A model generated the notes under the pieces. It had not been told where the DNA came from, ran no database searches, and was given only the letters and a program-made list of their open reading frames with translations. The translations under genes and the position numbers were made by a program. DNA of 14,881 nt from an uncultured Myxococcales bacterium (GTDB lineage: Bacteria; Myxococcota_A; Polyangia; Polyangiales; Polyangiaceae), in NCBI GenBank assembly GCA_937998045.1, contig CALKVG010000636.1, positions 1 through 14,881 on the forward strand, in the 5' to 3' direction. Of this stretch, positions 9,615 through 14,881 are shown in pieces. The stretch's first letter is position 1, and each line of letters opens with the position of its first letter.

Positions 9615-10534
9615 CCCCACTTCTCGAGCGCCCGCTCGACCTTGGCGCGGTCCTCTTCGTACTTGCAGAGTACGCCGAGCGTCTCTCTCACCAGGTTCTT
9701 GTCGAGAGCATTGGCACCCAGGAGAACGAGCGCGCGCGCCCAGTCAATCGTCTCGGCGATCGATGGAGCTTTGCGCAGATCGAGCGCGCGTACCTTGTGG
9801 GCGAGCCCCGCGACCGACTCGGCGAGCGTCGTTCCGATGCCGGGCACCCGAAGCTCGAGGATGGCCTGCTCGCGGGCTGGCGGTGGCACGTCGAGGAACG
9901 CGTGGAGGCAGCGACGGCGCAGGGCATCCGTCATGTCGCGTGTACCGTTGCTCGTCAGGATGAACAGCGGGCCGTCTCTGCCCGCCGTGGCGCGCACCGT
10001 CCCGAGCTCCGGGATGGTCGCCTGACGTTCGGCGAGGATCTCGAGCAGGAACGCTTCGAACTCGGGATCGGCGCGGTCGACCTCGTCGACGAGCATCACG
10101 ACCGGTCGTGCGCTCGTGAGCGCGCGCAGGAGGGGCCGCTCGACGAGGAAGCGCCGGCTGAAGAACGTCTCGTCGGCCCCGCCGAGCGTCGCTGCGGCCT
10201 CGGCAAGCGAAGGCGCGCCCGCGGTCTGCGCCGAGACGGTGTCGCGCAGGAGCTGCGTGTAAAGCATCTGCTTGGCGTAATCCCACTCGTAAAGCGCCTT
10301 CGCTTCGTCGAGCCCCTCGTAGCACTGGAGCCGGATGAGCTCGCGCGACAGCGCCTGTGCGAGCGCGCGCGCCAGGTCCGTTTTGCCCACGCCGGCAGGC
10401 CCCTCGACGAGAACCGGACGCTCGAGCTCTAGCGCCAGCCACGCCGTCAGGGCGAGGCGATCCTCCGCGAGATATCCGACTCCGGCCAGCGCGCGGGCGA
10501 GGGAAGCCGGGTCGCTGGAAGGCTGGGCGGTCAT
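9611..10534 (-). CDS. MoxR-type AAA+ ATPase
   Basis: A 307-aa AAA+ ATPase of the MoxR group, chaperone-like enzymes that help assemble or activate protein complexes, often metalloenzymes. Walker A is G-P-A-G-V-G-K-T (45-52), Walker B V-M-L-V-D-E (146-151), sensor 1 L-T-S-N-G-T-R-D (Asn196), and an A-L-R-R-R-C arginine stretch follows (204-209). The R-L-Q-C-Y-E-G-L-D-E-A-K-A-L-Y-E-W (about 68-84) segment is typical of the CoxD-like branch. Such ATPases normally sit beside a gene for a von Willebrand A-domain partner. None is present: the neighbours are a convergent PP2C gene and a divergent DUF4388 gene. The ATG at 10534 has GGGGGA immediately upstream; the in-frame GTG at 10543 is an alternative start. 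Family is clear, client unknown. Confidence 0.88.
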   Translation of the reverse strand: MTAQPSSDPASLARALAGVGYLAEDRLALTAWLALELERPVLVEGPAGVGKTDLARALAQALSRELIRLQCYEGLDEAKALYEWDYAKQMLYTQLLRDTVSAQTAGAPSLAEAAATLGGADETFFSRRFLVERPLLRALTSARPVVMLVDEVDRADPEFEAFLLEILAERQATIPELGTVRATAGRDGPLFILTSNGTRDMTDALRRRCLHAFLDVPPPAREQAILELRVPGIGTTLAESVAGLAHKVRALDLRKAPSIAETIDWARALVLLGANALDKNLVRETLGVLCKYEEDRAKVERALEKWG

Positions 10535-10775
10535 TTCCCCCACGCTTATGCCATCCGGGGGGGCGGGGCAAATCGGGTCGCTCGCTCTCCGCCGGCGTCG
10601 GAACCGAGCGCGCGGACCCAGGCCGGACCGGTCGCGCTCTGGGGGCTGGTCGGTCCAGTGACCTGTCCAGACGGGCAATCCCTTTGGGCGACGCTGCGAT
10701 TTCGTGTGAGAAACCATCCGCCCCACGCACTTTTGCCCCGATGGTCGCGGCCCCAAGCTTGGTATCCTCGGAGGG
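10535..10775. promoter_or_regulatory. Divergent intergenic region between moxR-like and DUF4388 genes
   Basis: The 241-bp spacer holds the promoters for both genes. On the right side, TATCCT at 10763-10768 ends 7 nt before the DUF4388 ATG. GGAGGG (10770-10775) directly abuts that ATG, too close to act as a normal ribosome site. A loose arm pair GGACCG/CGGTCC with about 20 nt between is the only inverted repeat noted. I find no open reading frame with start signals and no RNA gene here. Confidence 0.35.
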
Positions 10776-12107
10776 ATGTCCGGCGCCGAAGACCTACGGA
10801 TCGACGCCACCGGCACCCTGCACCCAGTCGGTAGGCGCGCCGGGCAGCACTTGCGCGCGAGGGCAGGGGAATGGCGTCTTCTGGCAGGTCCTCCCGAGGT
10901 GGTGCTCGCGCTCCGCGCGGGCGAGGGCATCCGCACGCTTCGCCTCGCCGGCGAGGTACGCTCCCCGGGCGCGCTGTGCGACGTCGTGGCCACCGTCGCC
11001 CAGGGCGGATGGAGCGCCGAGCTGTTCGTCTTCGCCGAGCATGACGAGGCGCAGCAGCGGGGTTCCGACGCCGTCGTCCGATCGGTCTTTTTCGAGGGAG
11101 GTAGTGTCGTCGGTGCAACGTCGAACGCGCCGGGCGAGCGCCTGGGCGAGATCCTCTGGCGCTTCGGTGCGATCACGCGCGAACAGCTCGCGGAGGTGGT
11201 TCGCGCCGCCGACCAGAGCGGGCGTCGCGTCGGCGAGGCCGCCATCGAGCTCGAGTTCGTCGGCCCCGACGAGCTTTTCCGGATGATGGCCCGCCAAGTC
11301 GAGGAGATCTTCTACGCGACCGCTCTCGTCGGTCGCGCGACGTTCTTCCTATTCGACGGCTTCGACCCCTCCGGCCTCGTGCGGCGGCACAATCTGAGCG
11401 CCGGCGCGCTGCTCATGGAGGCGGCGCGACGCACCGACGAGCTCCGCTTTTTCCGTGAGAGGATTCCGAGCGACGCGTGCGTCCCGGTGCCGCTGGCGGG
11501 CGCTGGGTCCAAGAAGGCGCCGCCCGAGCTCGAGGGGGTGCTCGCCGAGTGCAACGGGAGACGCACCATCGCCGAGATCGGTCGGCGTATCGGGCAGCTG
11601 GAGTTCGAGGTCACGCGGGCCCTCTTCCAGCTGTGCGCCGCGGGGTTCGTCGCGGTGCAGCCGCCGCGTCCCGCCGGCCCTCAGTCCGCGCTCGAAGCGC
11701 TGAACCGTGCCCTCCTCGCGATTCACGAAGCCTGCGACGCGGCATCCAAGGGACGCGAGCTACGTGCCGGCCTGGAGCAGTTCGCGATGAGCACGGGGGC
11801 CTACGTCCCGCTGTTCGCCGGCGCCGGCCCGCGCGAAGACGGCTCGGTGGCGATCGACGCCGTCGCGCGCAACTTCGCGGCGATGAGGGCGGGCGACGAT
11901 GGCGAGGGCTGGCTGGTGCAGCAGCTGCTCGAGTACGCAGGGTTCGCGCTCTTTCATGCGGAGTCGTTGCTCCCGCGCGAAGGCGCTGCGGCGCTCGACG
12001 CTCGAGCAGCCGACCTTTTGCGGACGCTCCGTCGATCGGCGGAAGCCGCGCAACCGGCATCCAGCGCAAGGAGCAACCCGCTACCGAGGAGGGATCCCAC
12101 AGGATGA
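10776..12107 (+). CDS. DUF4388 (PATAN-like)/MshEN-like signalling protein
   Basis: A 443-aa soluble protein without signal or membrane segment. Residues about 55-230 read as the DUF4388/PATAN type: F-F-E-G-G-S-V-V-G-A (105-114), then an MshEN/GspE-N-like stretch R-L-G-E-I-L-W-R-F-G-A-I-T-R-E-Q-L (122-138) and a V-E-E-I-F-Y ... F-F-L-F-D-G-F segment (175-196). In Myxococcota and cyanobacteria these domains occur in proteins linked to gliding or pilus control and gene regulation. A winged-helix-like segment (about 250-300, E-C-N-G-R-R-T-I-A-E-I) and a helical C-terminus follow; the last 25 residues look disordered. The gene overlaps the TetR gene by ATGA at 12104-12107, so the two probably act together. 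Domain names are by pattern recognition; the cellular role is unknown. Confidence 0.7.
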   Translation: MSGAEDLRIDATGTLHPVGRRAGQHLRARAGEWRLLAGPPEVVLALRAGEGIRTLRLAGEVRSPGALCDVVATVAQGGWSAELFVFAEHDEAQQRGSDAVVRSVFFEGGSVVGATSNAPGERLGEILWRFGAITREQLAEVVRAADQSGRRVGEAAIELEFVGPDELFRMMARQVEEIFYATALVGRATFFLFDGFDPSGLVRRHNLSAGALLMEAARRTDELRFFRERIPSDACVPVPLAGAGSKKAPPELEGVLAECNGRRTIAEIGRRIGQLEFEVTRALFQLCAAGFVAVQPPRPAGPQSALEALNRALLAIHEACDAASKGRELRAGLEQFAMSTGAYVPLFAGAGPREDGSVAIDAVARNFAAMRAGDDGEGWLVQQLLEYAGFALFHAESLLPREGAAALDARAADLLRTLRRSAEAAQPASSARSNPLPRRDPTG

Positions 12108-12730
12108 GTACGACCACGCCGCAGGAGATGATGAGCAAACCCCGCAAAGAGGAGATTCTCGACGTCGCGACGGCCCTGTTCGCGGAGAGGGGCTACGAGG
12201 GGACGAGCATGAACGACGTCGCCGCGCGCGTCGGCATGCGCAAGGCGTCGCTCTTCTATCACTTCGCCACGAAGGACGCTCTCTACGAGGCCGTGCTCGA
12301 TCGCCTCATCGCCACGCTGGGCTCGGCGCTCCAGGCGGCGTACGAGGGCGGCGGCACCTTCGCCGAGAGGGCGGACGCCGCGGCCGACACGACGACGGCC
12401 GTCCTCGGCAGTCACCCGTACGCGGCGAGGCTGCTGTTACGCGAAACGATGGATTGGGGACCGGTCATGCGCGGCAAGCTCCTCGAACGGGCTACCGCCG
12501 TGTTCGAGGCCGGCGTCGCGTTCATTCGCGCCGGACAAGAGGCCGGAGAGTTCGTCGAGGGCGACGCGAAGCAGTTCGTCTTGACCGGTCTGGGGGTCCA
12601 CTTCGTTCCTTTTGCGCTCGCGCAGTACGTCGAGCACGTAGCCGGATCGTCTCCCTATTCCGAGGGGTTCGTCGCAGAGCGCAAGGCTGCGGTTCGCCGC
12701 CAACTGCGCGACCTCTTTCTTCGCAAATAG
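12104..12730 (+). CDS. TetR/AcrR-family transcriptional regulator
   Basis: A 208-aa one-component regulator. The N-terminal domain is a classic TetR helix-turn-helix: E-E-I-L-D-V-A-T-A-L-F-A-E-R-G-Y (16-31), T-S-M-N-D-V-A-A-R-V-G (34-44), then K-A-S-L-F-Y-H-F (47-54). The helical C-terminal domain (about 65-208) would bind a ligand and dimerise; the ligand cannot be told from sequence. The ATG at 12104 overlaps the stop of the DUF4388 gene (ATGA) and is preceded by GAGGAGGG at 12086-12093, so it can also be translated independently. No efflux pump or enzyme gene, the usual regulated partner, is adjacent; the likely targets are its own operon or distant genes. The end lies 3 bp from the convergent rlmB gene. 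Confidence 0.93.
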   Translation: MSTTTPQEMMSKPRKEEILDVATALFAERGYEGTSMNDVAARVGMRKASLFYHFATKDALYEAVLDRLIATLGSALQAAYEGGGTFAERADAAADTTTAVLGSHPYAARLLLRETMDWGPVMRGKLLERATAVFEAGVAFIRAGQEAGEFVEGDAKQFVLTGLGVHFVPFALAQYVEHVAGSSPYSEGFVAERKAAVRRQLRDLFLRK

Positions 12731-12733
12731 CGT

Positions 12734-13474
12734 TCACGCGCTCCGCTGGCGGACCGCCTCGTAGAGGGCGATCGCCACGGCGACGGAGGCGTTGAGCGAG
12801 CCGATCGGCCCCGGCATCGGCAGGTGCACGAGCGCGTCGCAGCTGCGCTTCACGGTCTTGCGGAGTCCCTTGTCTTCGGCGCCCACGACGAGGGCGACCG
12901 GTCGTGCGAGGTCGACGCGGTCGATACGAAGGTCGGCCGACGCATCGAGGCCGACCACCGCGACGCCGCGCCCGCGCAGCGACTCGAGCGCAGGCGGAAG
13001 CGACGAAACGCGGCACAACGTCGCGTGCTCGATGGCACCGGCGGACGCGCGGAAGGTCGCCGGCGACAGCGGGGCCGAGCGGTGCTCCGGCCAGACGAGC
13101 GCCGTCGCGCCCATGGCGACGCCCGAGCGGATGATCGCGCCGAAGTTCTGCGGGTCCTGCACCTCGTCGAGCGCGACCACGAGCGACCCGTCCACCGCGA
13201 GGTCGTCCAGCGTCTGGAGCGTAAGCTGGGGCGCGAACGCGATCGCCCCCTGGTGTCGCACGCCGCGCGCGATGCGATCGAGCTCCGTGCGCCCGGAGCG
13301 CTCGACGCGTGCTCCGTGGTCGCGCGCAAATCTGGCCAGCGCCTCGAGCTGCGGCGATGCCTCGCGCCCGTCGGCCTCGATGACCACGCGCACGAGCCGG
13401 TCCCCGTGTGTGCGAATCGCCTCGCGTACCGGCTGAATCCCGCAGACGACGCGCCCCGCACCTTCGGCGCTCAC
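12734..13474 (-). CDS. rlmB: TrmH-family 23S rRNA 2'-O-methyltransferase (RlmB-like)
   Basis: A 246-aa SPOUT (trefoil-knot) methyltransferase that transfers a methyl group from SAM to a ribose 2'-OH; RlmB acts on G2251 (E. coli numbering) of 23S rRNA. An N-terminal substrate-binding domain begins with V-V-C-G-I-Q-P-V-R-E-A (9-19). The knot motifs are all there: motif 1 D-P-Q-N-F-G-A-I-I-R-S (Asn110, Arg116), motif 2 V-V-G-A-E-D-K-G-L (Glu200) and motif 3 M-P-G-P-I-G-S-L-N-A-S-V-A (Asn228). The GTG start at 13474 overlaps the pyrF stop in GTGA, so translation is probably coupled. TrmH-family proteins with this layout methylate 23S rRNA or tRNA, and the exact site is inferred from the RlmB-type N-terminal domain. 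It converges with the TetR gene 3 bp away. Confidence 0.88.
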   Translation of the reverse strand: MSAEGAGRVVCGIQPVREAIRTHGDRLVRVVIEADGREASPQLEALARFARDHGARVERSGRTELDRIARGVRHQGAIAFAPQLTLQTLDDLAVDGSLVVALDEVQDPQNFGAIIRSGVAMGATALVWPEHRSAPLSPATFRASAGAIEHATLCRVSSLPPALESLRGRGVAVVGLDASADLRIDRVDLARPVALVVGAEDKGLRKTVKRSCDALVHLPMPGPIGSLNASVAVAIALYEAVRQRSA

Positions 13475-14211
13475 CCTGGACCCCGCGCAGCGTTCACCTC
13501 TCGCGCGAAGGCGCGCGCGGCTGCCAGCGGATCGCTTGCGTCGCGGATCGGGCGTCCCACCACCACCCAGTCGGCTCCCGCAGCCACCGCCTCCGCCGCG
13601 CTCATCGTGCGCTTCTGATCGTCCGTGCTCGCTGCACCCGATGCGCGCACTCCCGGCGTGACGAGTGTCGCCTCCTGCCCGAGCGCCGCCCGCAGCCGCG
13701 CGGCCTCGTGCGGCGAGCACACGAAGCTGCGAACGCCCTCCGCCCAGGCGATACGCGCGAGGCGCTCCACCTGCGCGACGACCTCCCCCCCGACGCCGAT
13801 CGCCGCGAGATCGCTCGCGTCCATCGATGTCAGGACCGTCACGGCCACCACATCGAGGCCGGTTCGCTCCGTGTGCGCCCGCTCCACGGCGCGACGAAGC
13901 ATGGCCGGACCTCCGCTCGCGTGTACGGTAACCATGCGCGCGCCGAGCTGCGCTGCCCTTCCGACCGCGCCGTCCACCGTAGCCGGGATGTCGTGCAGCT
14001 TCAGATCGAGGAAGACCGGACGGCCGCACTCCTCGCCCAGGGCGACGGCACGAGGCCCCGCCTCCACGAAGAGCTCGAGCCCGACCTTGATCATCCCTAC
14101 CGCCTCGCGTACGGAGATCGCCGCCGCGCGCGCCCGATCGAGGGATGGGAAATCGAGCGCGAAGACGACGCGGGAATCGCTCTCCCGGTTGGCGTCGGGC
14201 AAGGGAGCCAT
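13471..14211 (-). CDS. pyrF: Orotidine 5'-phosphate decarboxylase
   Basis: It decarboxylates OMP to UMP, the last step of de novo pyrimidine synthesis. The 246-aa protein is a TIM barrel of usual length. Visible active-site elements: F-A-L-D-F (Asp20), I-K-V-G-L-E-L-F (Lys42), and the family signature F-L-D-L-K-L-H-D-I-P with Asp69, Lys71 and Asp74. V-T-P-G-V-R (184-189) and V-V-G-R-P-I (217-222) form the phosphate-binding part. The ATG at 14211 has no good ribosome site; a perfect 9-bp inverted repeat ends 9 nt upstream of it and may influence expression. It overlaps rlmB downstream by GTGA. The upstream membrane coiled-coil gene is 60 bp away on the same strand and may or may not share its transcript. 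Confidence 0.95.
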   Translation of the reverse strand: MAPLPDANRESDSRVVFALDFPSLDRARAAAISVREAVGMIKVGLELFVEAGPRAVALGEECGRPVFLDLKLHDIPATVDGAVGRAAQLGARMVTVHASGGPAMLRRAVERAHTERTGLDVVAVTVLTSMDASDLAAIGVGGEVVAQVERLARIAWAEGVRSFVCSPHEAARLRAALGQEATLVTPGVRASGAASTDDQKRTMSAAEAVAAGADWVVVGRPIRDASDPLAAARAFAREVNAARGPG

Positions 14212-14220
14212 CAGACCAAA

Positions 14221-14244
14221 GCTCGTGATGGGCGAATCACGAGC
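14221..14244. promoter_or_regulatory. Perfect 9-bp inverted repeat just upstream of pyrF
   Basis: GCTCGTGAT and ATCACGAGC (14221-14229 and 14236-14244) are exact reverse complements around a 6-nt loop. The repeat sits 9 nt before the pyrF ATG, in the 60-bp gap after the coiled-coil gene. In RNA it forms a stable stem followed by UUUGG, so it might be a weak terminator or attenuator, or it might sequester the pyrF ribosome entry. In DNA it has the shape of a dimeric repressor operator. Sequence alone does not decide. Confidence 0.55.
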
Positions 14245-14271
14245 CCCGATCTAGCCGGATTCGCGGGGCCG

Positions 14272-14880
14272 TCACAAGCAGGAGCACAGCGGGTCGCCCG
14301 GCGTGCAGTTGCACGGCTTGGGCGTGCCGCCACCACCGCCGGCCGGCTTGGCCGCGCCACCGCCGCCGGCGCTGGGTGCCCGCGGTCGCGTCTGACTCAT
14401 TTGCGAATTGAGATTCTGCAGCTTCGCCTTCTGCTCGTCGAGTTGCGCCTGGAGCTGCGCGATCTTCTCGGGGTCCTTCGTGTTCGCGAGTTCCGCGTTG
14501 AGGCGCGCCGCCTTGGCGTTGGCTTCGTCCATCTGCGACTGCAGCGCGGCGATCTGCTGTTTCGCGCTATTGGCCTCGTTCATGTAGTTCTTGACGACCA
14601 CTCCGCCGCCGATGGCCGCGAAGAAGAAGAGCACGCCCAGCCCCACGGCAATGAGAGTGAGTCGCTTCTTGTGCTGGTCCTGTCCGAGCACCTTCAGCTG
14701 CCGCTCGTGCTCCTGGCGTGCCGCCATCTCTGCGAGGCGGGCCTGCGACTCCGCCTCCATGCGCGCCCGCTGAACTGCGGCCTCCTGAAGCGCGGCGATC
14801 TCCGCCTGGCGCTTCTGCTCCTCGAAGGAGCGCCGCGCGCGCGAGCAGGAGCAGCGGCGACTCGACGAGATACGGCGGCA
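14272..14880 (-). CDS. Single-pass membrane coiled-coil protein with Cys-rich tail, 5' partial
   Basis: I do not recognise the family. The frame is open to the contig edge; an internal ATG at 14760 would give 162 aa but the coiled-coil pattern continues upstream to about 14825, so the true start probably lies outside the window. Numbering from that ATG: a charged cytoplasmic coiled coil (1-33), one membrane span (about 34-56, G-V-L-F-F-F-A-A-I), a second coiled coil rich in Gln, Ala, Lys (60-122), a Gly/Pro/Ala-rich linker, and a C-terminus C150-x-C152-x6-C159-x-C161. The short Cys-rich end suggests a metal site or disulfides outside the membrane. Beyond about 14826 the minus-strand translation becomes Arg/Ser/Cys-rich and unlike the rest, which fits a chimeric contig end. 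The gene is 60 bp before pyrF. Confidence 0.6.
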   Translation of the reverse strand, partial: CRRISSSRRCSCSRARRSFEEQKRQAEIAALQEAAVQRARMEAESQARLAEMAARQEHERQLKVLGQDQHKKRLTLIAVGLGVLFFFAAIGGGVVVKNYMNEANSAKQQIAALQSQMDEANAKAARLNAELANTKDPEKIAQLQAQLDEQKAKLQNLNSQMSQTRPRAPSAGGGGAAKPAGGGGGTPKPCNCTPGDPLCSCL

Positions 14881-14881
14881 G
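14818..14881. other. Probable fold-back chimera at the right contig edge
   Basis: A short inverted repeat CTCCT-CGA-AGGAG at 14818-14830 marks a change in coding strand. Left of it the minus strand reads as coiled coil. Right of it the plus strand reads as coiled coil (K-E-R-R-A-R-E-Q-E-Q, then R-R-L-D-E-I-R-R-Q), while the minus strand turns to Cys/Ser/Arg. The plus frame has no start and meets a stop at 14786. This is the signature of a strand switch at an inverted repeat during amplification or assembly. Confidence 0.5.

Noticed and set aside
8783..10432. 549-codon plus-strand open frame
   Set aside because: It overlaps the PP2C gene in another frame and is antisense to the MoxR gene. It is Arg/Gly/Ala-rich with no motif.
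10535..10775. Small RNA or small ORF in the 241-bp divergent spacer
   Set aside because: No start codon with a ribosome site and no clear fold with terminator was found on either strand.

Overview
The window looks like one complete assembly contig from a high-GC Gram-negative bacterium. Most likely it is a member of the Myxococcota (Polyangia-like). That placement is inference from the GC-rich codon use, a DUF4388 (PATAN)/MshEN-type protein, a Ser/Thr PP2C phosphatase with a C-terminal zinc ribbon and a large lipoprotein of unfamiliar type. There is no rRNA, tRNA, CRISPR array, transposase or phage gene. The first 21 bases are a Nextera transposase adapter and the last ~56 bases look like a fold-back chimera, so both edges are library or assembly artefacts.

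Layout from left to right. (1) 2-1269, minus strand: coaE (dephospho-CoA kinase) and, overlapping it by ATGA, an S51-family serine peptidase cut off at the contig edge. (2) 1306-3479, plus strand: a Tat-signal gluconate-dehydrogenase-subunit-3-like protein, coupled by ATGA to a GMC flavoprotein oxidoreductase; together they look like an exported sugar/alcohol dehydrogenase. (3) 3495-4648, minus strand: a large lipoprotein gene split by an apparent 2-bp GT duplication. (4) 4860-9614, plus strand: dnaE (replicative polymerase, 1211 aa, all nine PHP metal ligands apparently present), followed 30 bp later by the PP2C phosphatase. (5) 9611-10534, minus strand: a MoxR-type AAA+ ATPase that shares a CTAG stop palindrome with the phosphatase. 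(6) 10776-12730, plus strand: the DUF4388/PATAN-like protein, coupled by ATGA to a TetR regulator. (7) 12734-14881, minus strand: a partial membrane coiled-coil protein, pyrF (OMP decarboxylase) and rlmB (23S rRNA 2'-O-methyltransferase, GTGA overlap with pyrF). A perfect 9-bp inverted repeat lies directly in front of pyrF.

The genes mix core housekeeping functions (CoA synthesis, replication, pyrimidine synthesis, rRNA modification) with signalling and envelope proteins. I do not see a clear-cut new defence or biosynthetic system. The items most worth checking are the lipoprotein frameshift, the PHP-proofreading signature of DnaE, the pyrF inverted repeat, the two TATNCT-N7-ATG starts that suggest leaderless mRNAs, the orphan MoxR ATPase, and the two damaged contig ends.
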